Shown piece by piece: positions 50,401 through 63,423 of a stretch of 64,000 nt of DNA (its first letter is position 1; each line of letters opens with the position of its first letter). The stretch is from positions 310,001 to 374,000 of the forward strand of contig NOWV01000032.1 of NCBI GenBank assembly GCA_003344405.1. The letters are read 5' to 3'. Origin of the DNA: Trichoplax sp. H2 (taxonomy: Eukaryota; Placozoa; Uniplacotomia; Trichoplacea). Below the pieces are notes generated by a model. That model made no database searches, had not been told where the DNA came from, and saw only the letters and a program-made list of their open reading frames with translations. A program made the position numbers and the translations under genes.

Positions 50401-52504
50401 AGACACAGTTTCTATAATTTGCTATATCAGTAGTTTGTGATTTGACTCGTAGATAGTCAGTTAAAAGAAGTTATTGTCTTTAGCTTTCAGCAATCACACA
50501 CTCCTACAATGTTAACGAATAGAAATTTCATAAAACATGATTTGTCATTTTTTATAAAATATTACTCCTGAATGTATTTATTACTAAATTATTTTTCATA
50601 TTATTTTTGCTAGAAATTAATCAATGTTTGCATTCGGGCTACCATAGCTGCGGTATGAATCAATACTGTATAGATACTCCCTATGGATACTATTGTAAAT
50701 GTTCTACTGGTTATTCTATTGACAATAGTTCTAACTCCTCATGTAAGGGTAAGTACATAGATTCCATTGTAAACACGTGGAGCTAGCCGTATAAGAACAG
50801 CGTTATAATAATAATACTCGAAATATTTCTGTATACATGACATTATTCTTGATTCATAGTTATAATTTCAATTGTTTAGTTTTCCCTGGCCGATAATTTT
50901 TAGTAATATGTAGCATTAATGCCGGAATATACTGTAGTTATTCTTTTATTGATAACTATAGAGATCTGTCCTAAAAAGTTTTGTATGTACGATGGAAATT
51001 GTATGGATATCGATGGTCAGCCGCGTTGCACGTAAGGTCTTTACTTTCGTAGCAGGCTATCTAATTAAGATAAGATTAAAGCCGGTACTAAAATTTTTAG
51101 TTTATTTAAGCAGGCACTATAGTTACTAAATTAGACGTATATGTTTGCGTATTTTATAGTTGTCCTTTTCCGTATACCGGCTATCGATGTGAAATCAATG
51201 GTAACACAATCATTTCATTTGTTACTTTATATATGTATTGATTTACAATAAATAAATATATGATGATAATTAGACCTATTTACCTTTGCTGTTTCAATAT
51301 TTCAACTATGTATTATAGTATTCTAAATAAAAAATCATAAAGACTGTGAAATCTTAATTTTTTAGTGTTCCCTATTATTATCACGGTTGGAATATTGTTA
51401 ATGATATTAATAATTGGCATGCTTACATATAAAGGCAAATTGAAGAAATCATTCATGATAAGGTATTTATGTGCATGGTAAATTAGCAAGAACTTCTTCA
51501 TCTATAACTTTGTAGTTTTTATTATGTTGTTCTTATATAACTTGGAGAGAATATAAATTATTTAAAATTAGATTGACTATTTGAAATTTATAGAGAAATT
51601 CGATTACTGTAATGAGAGTTTTATTTAATAAGAAGCTTTTCTATTTTGAATTCCCGCTTATGCACATTATTAAAATGCTATACTGTAATTCTGACAAGCC
51701 ATAATTCCTTATTCATAACATCGGTTAGTACAATATAATTTATGTTTAATAGTGATATGGAAATGAAATGCAAGAATCACTCATTAGTTTATAGTACGTT
51801 TTTTAAAGAGGCCATGATATCGATCTTCGTATGATATTGTATTGTACATATTACTGCATTTGCTAAACTAGATAAATCGAATTATCATAGTAATTGTATT
51901 ATGGTAGCATTAGTTATACTGTACATGGTTCAGCATACTATATGCGGTAACATCCGAAATTTAAATTGTGAGATGTCATAAAATATGATCGGATTTTCGA
52001 TTAATGTTCGTATGCAATTATAGCGACTGTATTATAGCAGGTAGTAGCAGACTAGCAGGTACATATACTATACAGTGTGCGCCAAACATATAATGATATT
52101 CGAAATTAAAATAGTAAAACATCATAAAGGACGATCAGATTTCCGTTTAATTTTCGAATGTAAAGATGAGATGACATAAAATACTTTAATTCAAAGTAAT
52201 GTCCCTTTTGGTATTATTTTGTACGGTATCAAAATAAGGTAGTCAGTGATAGTTTGACAGACAGTTATTCATTATTAGGAATCTATGCGCAATGATATGA
52301 TGTCAACTTACTGCAACACAGTGATTATGTACAGTATAATATAATCACGCTTCAAGCACTTTAGTAGCATTCTATATACTGTTCTGCTTTACCGCATATT
52401 AGGTACTATTATTTCTTTATTGCATTATAAAATTGGCATTCTCATTTTTCAGAAATACGAAATTTTATGAAAACAACGTAATTCCTCTAAGTGAAACGGA
52501 ATAA
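38442..52504 (+). CDS. SRCR-EGF-SEA type I transmembrane protein
   Basis: Twenty-six phase-compatible exons, 1177 residues. Proposed start 38442-38450 (MRL) plus 38831-38873 gives the signal peptide MRLVSLLVTSIAAIPKN; this start is tentative. Then SRCR1 39181-39525; EGF 39710-39820, 41321-41428, 41681-41797; SRCR2 41981-42319; EGF 42546-42665, 43540-43653; SRCR3 43895-44224; EGF 46236-46343, 46577-46690; SRCR4 46856-47170; EGF 47566-47688, 47811-47927, 48160-48282, 48664-48792, 48976-49131; SEA 49649-49758, 49914-49984, 50144-50280; EGF 50614-50748, 50962-51031 with 51160-51200; TM 51366-51462; tail 52453-52504. Several EGF exons have the calcium-binding start D-I-D/N-E-C. Nearly every module is one exon with phase 1 at both ends. 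SRCR and EGF repeats bind proteins and polyanions, so a cell-surface recognition or adhesion role is likely (inference). Ligand unknown. Confidence 0.88.
39181..39525 (+). other. SRCR1 domain exon (canonical)
   Basis: Segments RIEVFYNNTWGTVCDDEW, ACRQLG, IWLDNVRCNGNE, LFDCQH and ASVICGG are typical of SRCR domains. This is the only one of the four with the usual TVCDDxW Cys. N-glycosylation sites NNT and NET are visible. Confidence 0.93.
44515..44637. repeat. three tandem 41-bp units in an SRCR-EGF intron
   Basis: Units 44515-44555, 44556-44596 and 44597-44637, each exactly 41 bp, share GAAT...TGGT/CC..TTG..C and CATAGGGATTGACC. The third is more diverged. GC is clearly higher than the surrounding intron, and GAATGG/CCATTC and GACCGAA/TTCGGTC arms make each unit able to fold. 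Confidence 0.85.
45295..45570. repeat. inverted (ACAGT)n/(ACTGT)n array in an SRCR-EGF intron
   Basis: Arms around 45325-45362 and 45440-45545, including the run TACTGTACTGTACTGTACAG. Lies in the 2-kb intron between the SRCR3 exon and the next EGF exon. Confidence 0.85.
49649..50280 (+). other. SEA domain (three exons)
   Basis: Exons 49649-49758, 49914-49984 and 50144-50280. The domain begins MYAFNITISGDFSLELLH and contains VQGFRQGSIIAEVLIFMKF. The GFRxGS-hydrophobic pattern is the SEA autoproteolysis site (cleavage between Gly and Ser in mucins), so the ectodomain may be cut and held non-covalently. Unlike the flanking modules it is broken by phase 0 and phase 2 introns. Confidence 0.88.
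51366..52504 (+). other. transmembrane exon and short cytoplasmic tail
   Basis: Exon 51366-51462 codes VFPIIITVGILLMILIIGML followed by the basic stop-transfer TYKGKLKKSFMIR. The last exon, 52453-52504, codes NTKFYENNVIPLSETE and TAA. The tail is about 30 residues. YENN fits the Grb2 SH2 pattern Y-x-N if phosphorylated (inference). Confidence 0.85.
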
Positions 52505-53927
52505 TTTCCAGACCTGTATTTGATCTTTGGTATCTAAATTTTAGTTATGATTCAATTGATTAATCAGTTGTAACACTTAGAGTATCTTTTTCTACTATTG
52601 TGAATCCCATATTAGTACAGGTAGATGAATTTTAAAGGCTAAACTTTATTTATCTAATTAATATTGATTCTCTTAAATTTAATTCTTACTTGCATATCTG
52701 TACAACTCTTATGTACGTATTGCATTGATACGAATCGCATTTTCTCTGTCATGGCAAGCTGATTATGATGGACAGTTTATGTTTGACCATAGTTATATTA
52801 TGCCTGTTTATTAGAGCCATGGAATTTGTACCTTCGTTTAATAAAGTTAATAAAGCGTTACTTGACACTATTACAAATCCACCACATATGAGTTTCATTC
52901 TTACTGTATGGTATGATGTAATGCGCAGTGCTCTATATCTTCTATTAAAGCGGTATAACAAATACACTAAACAAATTCCTTCCAATCAACAAGTTATGAA
53001 TTAAGCAACAATATCAATAAATATTTAATGTCACTCTAGATGAACTGAGCTAAAGGTTAGCAGATACACTCGCATTGGGCTAATACTGTTCTCGTGCGAT
53101 AGCTCACAAGTTAAGTTATAATTAATCTATGAAGCCGATTACTTTAAAAAGATCAAGATATAGACGACTTTTTTTCGATTGAGTCAGGTTGATTCCTGTC
53201 TTTACATCCTGTTGTATTCCATTATTAATATCCTTGGTCAAATATGGTACGGTACTACGTACGTACTAACTTAATGCACTAATAGCAATTGACAAAAGAT
53301 CACTAAACAGTGACGTTTGAGCAAAAGTGTTTCAGCGGTTGATGCATTATGACTACTATTGGATTTTATTTTAGCAATATGGAGAAGCATAAGATTAGGC
53401 AAAGGGTACTCTAAATAGTTAAATTCTTCGCTGCTAAAAGATATGTTTACTTAAAGATGCCAAGTTGTAGCTAGCTTATTGTACCCTTATATTGTATAAG
53501 TCATATATTACTGAAGGACATGAATTTGCAACACAGGTTTGACACATGCATATGCATTTACTAAAAGTTTGTACACTACAGTACAGTATTATATGGTACG
53601 TATTAATTACAAATTTAATAAACTCTTTCGACAAAAACTGATGAATCTTAATATTATTTAAATCTATTTAACGGTGAATGAGCTTCATAGTTTGTAAGTT
53701 CAGCGACTAATGCTAAATGAAAATATCTAACTTTTAATTAAGCCAGTATGCTTAACTGATCTAGTCTGTTATATATCGACTTCTAGTGATGCATTACTGT
53801 GCTTTGTATCATTAACATAAATACTGCACCATATATTCAAGCAATATGAAAATAGAGAATTTAGTAACCGGTAATAATTATATAATTGAAAGGGTCGTAA
53901 ATTAGTATGGGTAACTGCCGTAATACT

Positions 53928-54034
53928 GTACAGTACAGAACTGTAGAGTCCATAGTATCGTAGCTGTTCACTAATATCATACTGTACTGTACAGTACAGC
54001 ATACTGTGCACTGTACAGTACACTACAGTACAAT
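53928..54034. repeat. inverted (ACAGT)n/(ACTGT)n array
   Basis: Includes ATACTGTACAGTACAG, CATACTGTACTGTACAGTAC and ACTGTACAGTACACTACAGT. Same family as the array at 18484; a short piece recurs at 54582-54597. Confidence 0.85.
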
Positions 54035-54595
54035 CCTACCCATCTTACCCACCCTCGCTTGAAACGAGCGGCACGGGGGTATTTATACTACTGTTAGATG
54101 ACTCTGATTATGGGTTCATTTCAATAGGTCAGTATAAGATTCTTACAGTACTTTTTACCTCAACATTTCTTCATGTAAAACGAATATCTCTAAGGTAGTC
54201 ATTTCTACAGAGTACTGATTTTTGAAATAGTATTCGTTATATCGCTAAGGGTGGCCACTGGGCCTTTCAATTTTGATTTGATTTAATGCTCTGATGAAAA
54301 TTGAATAAACATAGAATCGTTATAGAGTTTTCTACTCAGCCATTTTGATTGTTACATTTTTCTTATAACGGTTGTTATCGACAGAGCAAGCTTTGCTTGC
54401 ATACCCAAGCGATCCTTAGACACATTATAATGATTGGTATAGAATTGACCACAGTACTAAGGGCATTGTACCACACTGTAGATATCTTACAGTACCTGCT
54501 AATCTTAACTTGGTATGTCCATCACCGTACATTAGTTATCATAATGCGCTTTGGATTATTAAGTAATCTTAATATAGCATAGTACTGTACAGTAC

Positions 54596-54690
54596 ATTAC
54601 TATTACCGGGATATATATAATATCGAATGATAATACTATCTGTTAATTTTATTAACAAATTGAGCATAAACGTATATTTGACAGTTTCGC
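54596..54690. repeat. dispersed repeat, copy 1
   Basis: Begins CTATTACCGGGATATATATA and continues through AATACTATCTGTTAAT; similar to 55088-55183 with scattered substitutions (ATATATAATATC versus ATGTATAATGTC). Both copies end near a GACAGTTT/CCGTCAG word. Confidence 0.75.
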
Positions 54691-55087
54691 TTACCAATCT
54701 TAACATAGCATTAATACTGTATATAGTAACCATGCTTATTCGGTAAACATACTAATACGAAAGTTACTTAAGGAAATTAAGGAAATTTGAATTGGTATAT
54801 AAATGAATGATCTCTAGGGTTTCTGTAAATATTATTGAGAAGGTATAAGTGATTGATACACATTAGTAGGTACTATGAGTTCTATTGCTCTCATGCATTT
54901 CGTAGTGTTACCCTACTGTAGTTCCCCTGTCCCGGTTATTTTTTGATTACTATATATCATATAACAAAAAGTGTTTCTAAGAGGATAATGTCAGTTAGTC
55001 AGCGATCTGATAGGCGAAAGCGAAGTGAATAATGTGGAAATGCACGATCAGTACGTACATTAAATCAATCTGTTTGAAATATAGTAG

Positions 55088-55183
55088 TACCCGGCTATTA
55101 CCGGGATATGTATAATGTCGAATGGTAATACTATCTGTTAATTATTATTAATAAATGGGTACATTATCGTAAACCGTCAGCAA
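55088..55183. repeat. dispersed repeat, copy 2
   Basis: Starts with a small hairpin CCCGG..ATTA.CCGGG, then ATATGTATAATGTCGAATGG and AATACTATCTGTTAATTA. About 490 bp from copy 1 in the same orientation. Could be a small non-autonomous element. Confidence 0.75.
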
Positions 55184-55334
55184 AGCGACGGGAGTTTGGA
55201 CTAGTATGGTATGAAACGTCTCAATCTTTCGCTTTAACTTTGCGATCAGGTCGCAACTGAACATTTAAAGGTCATGCGCAAAAGCTAGATGTTTAACCTA
55301 AACCAAGGTCATTCTTTATTGTAGTTTGGTACTG

Positions 55335-55362
55335 TAGCACAGTACTGTACAGTACAGTAGAG
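55335..55362. repeat. short inverted ACAGT/ACTGT array
   Basis: GTAGCACAGTACTGTACAGT followed by ACAGTAGAG; same family as the larger arrays. Confidence 0.8.
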
Positions 55363-56506
55363 TATACGAATGTAATCATTTGAAGTAAATTCGTGAAATT
55401 TGCGTAAAACATTTTCAGTTTACACATACTGTCCTGTGGATTAAAACGATACTTGTTATTACCAATTCCGTGTTCAAGGGAAGTGCACGTTAGAAAGCAA
55501 AGCAGATAATATATATATTCTTCTCCAGTTTTTTCTTTTTATTTTTTTTTTGACATTTTTATCCCTTACTATATCAGGGTGCTAGCACAAGTAATTCTTT
55601 GAAGCGAGATCAACCGTACTTAGTACAAGTGAATTACTGTTTGTGAATTTTGAGAAATTACATCGACACAATTCTCACGAGAACTTTCTCCTGTTTCGAT
55701 TATCTTACGGTTAATACCAACAGAAAATTGGTAAGGCTACGTGATGCTCGTAAAAGCCTATTAACGCAGCCGCATACGAAAACAACTGGTACTTTCAAGA
55801 CGCAATAAGTGTCCGGTACTTCTTCTAAAGGATAGTATTTACATAACATGAATACGTAGAATATGCCCTCACAGGAATGAGGGCTCACAATTAGTATTGA
55901 TTATTACAGACAAGGGTCCAAATGAAAGCTGAATGCTAGTAATTATCTAAGTAGAGAAATAACTTGTGCAGTATATCGTGCGTAACCATAAGTTGTTAAT
56001 TATGGGTATGATTTGCCTATCGAAGTATTGTACAGAATGGCAATTACCGATTAGAACTTTTTATATTACGTTAATAGGTAATAAATCGTACTGTAAAAGA
56101 AGAGAACCTTTTCTGAAAATTAAAAAATACCTGAGTAAGCATATAGTTACTGAAGAATCCCTTGATATAATGATAAGAAGCGAGGCTAATTAGAGGTTAT
56201 ACATGTTTACAGTAGTTTGTATACTGTAGCATATAATAACAGGGACAAAATTATCTTACGTTTCCGAACAAAAAAGGCAACACTAAGTTCATGTGAAAAC
56301 TAATTTTACAGGAGAACAACTTAGGTCACAGCAGATTATGATACGAAATATCGATATATTGATACTGTACGCGAATTAAAGTGGCTTACTTTCAGCCTAC
56401 GGGAATCATACATCTAGTACTGTATTAGGATAGCAAGTGCAGATCCTAGGAACTTTTCTTATAGCGCTAGTTATTTCCGCGCCAGTTAAACTCTACTCTC
56501 AACGTA

Positions 56507-58063
<1,557 letters not shown>

Positions 58064-58561
58064 TTAGTCAATCACCATGAAATAAAATTTGATGGCCACA
58101 GTTGAGTTAAAAACACAACAAAGACGAAAAAAACCACGTCAACATAGGGAGTGGGTACAGACCGAACGGAACTGATATCGGGCGCGACGTTTTCACGTGA
58201 CTACGGTAATTAGTAATCATTGGCTGAAGATCATGGACAAATCGTTATGAGTGTGCGCAGTAATATTTCATGCGCAATGGCAGATTGCTACTGTACGGTA
58301 CAAGTCATGCAACTTTGCCCTTTGATGTCTAGTCCATGCTACGGCGGTGCACTCTGTACATTGAGTACACTCAGTGTAGAATGGTACAGTACAGTATAAT
58401 AGGACTTTTCATGGCTTTTCATCACGTAGTAGACTCTAAACTGTACACAACTATTACTATGGACTACTGTACTAGAAGAATACCTGGACTTAGACCAGAT
58501 CGATTTTTAATTGATGTTTCAGAGTACAGCCAAAATCTTAATTAAATTAGCTGAAACTTTG

Positions 58562-58580
58562 TACTCCGGATTCCGGAGTA
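58562..58580. repeat. perfect palindrome
   Basis: TACTCCGG, ATT, CCGGAGTA: 8-bp arms with a 3-base centre, followed by (TA)n. It lies about 540 bp upstream of the UBALD start codon and may be a dyad factor site. Confidence 0.6.
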
Positions 58581-58796
58581 TATATATATATAAGTTCTAG
58601 TAAGTAAATGCCATCGTTTGAGACGTTTCAGCGGTAAAAATCTGAAGAGTCTACTGTAGTTCCCATTTTAACAGACCAGGCCATGAAGACCTGTCAATAG
58701 ATAAAACCTTATTTACAATTCACTGTGGTGTAGTGAATTGAACTCGGATCTAGTGGGGTTACAATACACTACTGTGGTGTTGACGTGTTGTCCGTT

Positions 58797-59235
58797 TTGA
58801 GCCACTGCAGTTTGTACTGTGCTATACTGTACTGTACAGTACAGTGTATAGTACAGTACAATACTGTACAGTAGTACAGTAAAATGAGTACTGTACTGTA
58901 CAGTACATGCAGTAGCAGTTGTACAGTACTGTACTGTATATTTGTGTAGCCGTTAATACTGTATACTGTACAGTACAGTACAGTACCTACAAAGTGTCTC
59001 ATACGGTACTGTACTATAAGTCTTTCCGTACACACGTACTGTACAGTGTACACTGTACAGTACAGTAGCAGGAACTTCAGGACTAATGGTTTTATTCCCC
59101 TGACGGTAGTATTATTTATTTATTATGGTATTTACAGTACTGTACAGTACAGACCTGTAGTGTACAGTACTGTACAGTACAGTACATTTACAGTAGTTGT
59201 ACTGTACTGAGTGTACTGTACTGTATACTGTATGT
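58797..59235. repeat. largest inverted (ACAGT)n/(ACTGT)n array
   Basis: Repeated switches such as CTGTACTGTACAGTACAG at 58825-58842 and 59135-59232. About 440 bp, ending 142 bp before the ferredoxin reductase start codon. Confidence 0.9.
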
Positions 59236-59376
59236 CAATAGACAGCCAGACAGAACTTTCCATAAGAAGATGCTGAAGTGCTAGAAGTCCCTGATACAGG
59301 TTGCTTCAGTAGGTTGACAGGCTCGTTGTTAAAGATAATAATAATATTGTCATTCATTCGGGTATTGAATAAAGAA

Positions 59377-62300
59377 ATGACGAGTTTACCAAATATGCTT
59401 GGGAGATATGTTAATAATCTCAATAAAAGAACTCACCGGTTCAGCAATTTCAGCCGTACATATAAGATCTGCGTTGTTGGCAGCGGACCGGGCGCATTCT
59501 ATACTGCTCAGGAATTACTGAAGGTTGGTTTCTGAGATCAATACCGAGCGCGTGGATTATACAGCAGATGAATAATATACGTGTACATTTGCGTACATAC
59601 AGTATTGTCGAATAATACTGTACTGTAAATATGTCCAATTAAGTGTTTAAATCATTTTATTTTTAATAATGCAATACAGTAGCACGCGTAGTTGTGTAAT
59701 CTACTCACTGAATTTACACCTACCTGTTCGACGTCAGATTTAACTGTATTGCACTTTAAGCTACAGCTGTTCAGTAAATCACGATCGACTATACTTTGTT
59801 TTTCGATGCTATGGACACATCTTAAATAGAGAAGCGGAGCTGAAATCGATATTTTTGAGCGATTGCCTGTACCATTTGGGCTTGTTCGATACGGCGTAGC
59901 TCCTGATCATCCTGAAGTCAAGGTAAATGGTAAATACGAAAAACGCGAATACAGTTAAAAAAATTTTTTAGTAGCCCTGTTATAATGACAGATTAGAACG
60001 GCGGTATTCGAAAAAGTTAAAGCTGCATCTATGGAATTCGATTGTTAAAAATAAAATTTTTACTACCTTGATCTGAATACTGTAGCGTAATAACATTAGT
60101 GTGATTCGGTTGCAGTTCACTTGCAGACCTATTTAAGGTACTTGTACAGTATGAATTCGTATACGTATAAACTGTAGACATATTTACGACGTATATTTCG
60201 TACAATGATTACTCGCATATATCGTACATGGCAAAATGTAATCATGGTCTTATTTCTGGAGTGTGTACTGTAGATCTTTTTACCCATATTTATGCTATTA
60301 AGAAATTATTTAAGAAATTATTTAATACCAAAATATCGGTTTTATATAAAATTAAATGTATTTTTCTGGAAAACAATTAATAGAATGAATTTCCTTAAAT
60401 AGAACTGCATAAATGGCTTTACTAGTCTGATGCAAACACGTCGATGCCGTTTTTACGGAAACGTTAACGTTGGAAAGGATATTTCTGTTGAGCAGCTAAG
60501 ATCAGCTTACAATGGAGTCGTACTGGTAATTATTTAATTTGCCATTACTAGGTCTTAGTTTTAGCTTAAAAAGCCTTATGCTAAGGTATTATGACAGTAT
60601 ATCAGTACATTATTATGCAGAAAGTGGTCTTTCTTTCACGTATGTATCGATTTATATCCTGCATAAATTCACTATGGACGTCTGATTTGCTAATATTGAG
60701 CAAATATAGCTCGAATACTATTTCACAATCAGTTACTGCAGTATTGTATGTTTTAAATTGCTGATATTGCTGCGTAATCACAGGTACAGTACGTTATGTA
60801 GTGAGATTCGATTATTGTTATAATTAATCATATATAATCGACTAAAAAGTTAATATTATATTTAATTTACCTCTAATAGTAAACTAGAACAATCACAGTC
60901 ACAAAAAATCGCAACAAGATTTCATTTTTATGCGTTGTTTCCAGACAGTTAATTGGTATTGCGTTTTGGACTGGTTCTCTTACTATACTGTGGAGTAATG
61001 GAGATCATGGACTACTAAATAAATACCGGTAGTCTATGCCGAGATAAAAGTACTGTCAGTTGATGCTACGTCTCGTAGGCGACAGCTCTAATTATACTAT
61101 GATTATTGATCACTTTTAAAAATTAGTAACCTTATAATAACTAAATTGTACCAGTTGTTTTACACTATTATCACAATTTGCCAAATAAAGCACTGAAATA
61201 TACTGCACCATAGTCTGTGGTACTATACAGTGTTCTACACTTTCATTGCTAATGGCTGTACTGCGTGTAAACAATATCAAAAATCTTCAGATACTTGATG
61301 GAAAAACCCTGCGGTTAAACGCGAATGTGCTATCTGTGATGATCTTGATTATTGCGTGACCACCCAGGCTTATGTATGCTTAGAGTAGTTCTGTTTTCTA
61401 ATTCATGTATTTTAGGCATACGGAGCTGAAAATAATCGCAAACTGGGCATACCGGGAGAGGTACTGTCATTTCTGAAGATTGATATTACTAAATATCATG
61501 AATTCATGATAATCGTAACAAAAGGAATTACTAAATAGTTTGTAAGGATGTCAGTATCTTATAATTATGTTTATCAAGGATATTTCTGGTTGCTATGCCG
61601 CCCGGGAATTTGTTGGCTGGTACAATGGAATACCGAGTATGGCTGGCGTACGTACTAATGTAGACTTTTGTAATACTGCTAGCGAGATCCTTGATTCATT
61701 CTTCATAAATGTATTTAATAATGTGGAATTTATAGTAACTGCAATAGCGCTCATATATTTAATATTTTATGACTACAGTTGAAACCTGACCTAAGTTGCG
61801 AGAATGTAGTAATATTTGGACACGGAAATGTTGCGTTAGATGTCGCGAGGATGTTACTGTCTCCGGTAGCTGTATTGGAGGTATACAAACATATGCATAC
61901 AAACATACTCATATTCATATTGATAGATATCTAACGTGCGTTATTTCAATTTTTCATTTTGTGATTAAATTTTAATGGATATTATTGAAGAAAACGGATA
62001 TATCTGGAGCTGCTCTAGAGACGTTAATAAATAGTAAGATAAGAAATGTATATATCATCGGACGTAGAGGACCGTTACAGGTTTGTAAGAGAGATATATA
62101 CTCATGATTTATAGTAATAAAGTATTATAATGCGTTTGTCTTCATGTTAATGTATTCCTGATTTTCAATCCTCTACGTTGTGCATTCGATGAAAGACTGC
62201 GTTCACCATCAAAGAATTTAGAGAGTTAACAAAGCTACCAAATTGTCATGGGCACTTAGATAAAAATGTATTTACTGATCTAAATAGCATTATTCCAGGT

Positions 62301-63423
62301 AAAGTTTAGCTAGTAAAATATTTATACATTGTTGAGGTTCTACCTCTTCATTCAGTAATACTTTGCTTTTGTGCTGACCTAGATCTAGCAAGGCCTCGTA
62401 GAAGGTTAACTGAATTAATGATGAAAACAGCTCTGTACGTTCGAAAACAAACGAATTTCCTATTAACTTAAAAGAGATTTATGATAGAAGTAGTGATTCT
62501 TTGCTATAAGATATCATTTGCGCATATTACTATATGTAGCTCTGAAAAAACAGCTGAATTATGTCAACAAACTGGTTCACAGCACTGGCACATGAAATTC
62601 AATAGAAGTCCTACGGAAGTGCTATCATCGCCGAATTGCAGAAGAGTTAGTGGGATTCGGATGGAAATAAATAAATTAGAGGTTTGTTAACAGTAATAGC
62701 ATTCTAGGGTCTTGCATAATTGGTCAGTCATATCATGAATGTACTCTTAAAATATAGAAAACTTCTGAAGCCGTCCGAGCAGTCGGATCAGGAAAATTTG
62801 AAAACCTTGCTTGTGGTTTGGTAGGCTGTGATTTTAGTCTTTTCTATAGTAGGTATAATCTTACAGTTCCTGTATAATTTCAATTGTAGGTTATTTCGAG
62901 TATTGGCTATAAGAGCATCGCTATAGACGAAAATGTTCCGTTCGATGCGGTCACAGGAATAATACCTAATGTAAAAGGGCGCGTTATTAGCAAAAGTAAT
63001 TGGGCTACATTTTGAAGATATGATATGTCTTGTTATTATCATTTTAATGTCAAATATCTGTATACATTATATAGGTAGTCTAACTAAACAGGACCAATTC
63101 GTTAAAGGTGCGTGCGTAATCACTGTTTATAACATTAAGTGTCAGTTAGTTAGTAGAATGATATATTTTCTAGTCTGATACGAATAGATTCAATTTTTGC
63201 ATTCTCGTTTATTATATGGCTATTTTTACATTGGTTTTGTAGTAGATAAAACATAGACTTGAAAATAGTATAAAATCTATCATATAATAATTATGGAGCA
63301 TTTCTAATTATGAAGGACTTTACTGTAGTGGATGGGTTAAGCGTGGCCCTATTGGAGTAATTGCTAGTACTATGAAGGACGCTTTTGAGACTGCTGAAAT
63401 GATTTCGGAAGACATGAAGCAAG
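59377..63423 (+). CDS. FDXR: mitochondrial NADPH:ferredoxin (adrenodoxin) reductase, 3' end outside window
   Basis: Thirteen phase-compatible exons, 414 residues so far: 59377-59523, 59830-59922, 60403-60525, 61416-61460, 61579-61647, 61779-61880, 61991-62080, 62196-62298, 62383-62434, 62540-62681, 62758-62820, 62890-62995, 63316-63423. The enzyme is an FAD protein that passes electrons from NADPH to mitochondrial ferredoxins for Fe-S cluster assembly and P450-type reactions. The first ATG gives a basic presequence ([19 protein letters not shown]). Landmarks: [15 protein letters not shown] (FAD site), [47 protein letters not shown] (NADP site), [42 protein letters not shown]. Odd: the FAD motif reads GPGA where relatives have GPAG. 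Roughly 50-60 C-terminal residues are expected beyond 64000. Confidence 0.93.

Larger units (their letters stand above)
52505..56506. other. tail-to-tail spacer between the SRCR-EGF gene and UBALD
   Basis: About 4 kb, rich in ACAGT/ACTGT words and other repeats (see 53928-54034, 54596-54690, 55088-55183, 55335-55362). Open frames on both strands at 52749-53004 overlap exactly and have no family signal. A GC-rich patch, CCTCGCTTGAAACGAGCGG, lies at 54053-54071. No gene assigned. Confidence 0.4.

Noticed and set aside
52749-53004. Overlapping frames on both strands after the SRCR-EGF gene
   Set aside because: Neither has a family resemblance or splice partners; coincident opposite frames suggest chance.
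58769-59053. 94-codon minus-strand frame
   Set aside because: Also generated by the inverted pentanucleotide array.
59278-59376. Upstream extension of the ferredoxin reductase frame (hydrophobic LLKIIIILSF)
   Set aside because: It begins at a GTG without an ATG; the ATG at 59377 gives a normal basic mitochondrial presequence.
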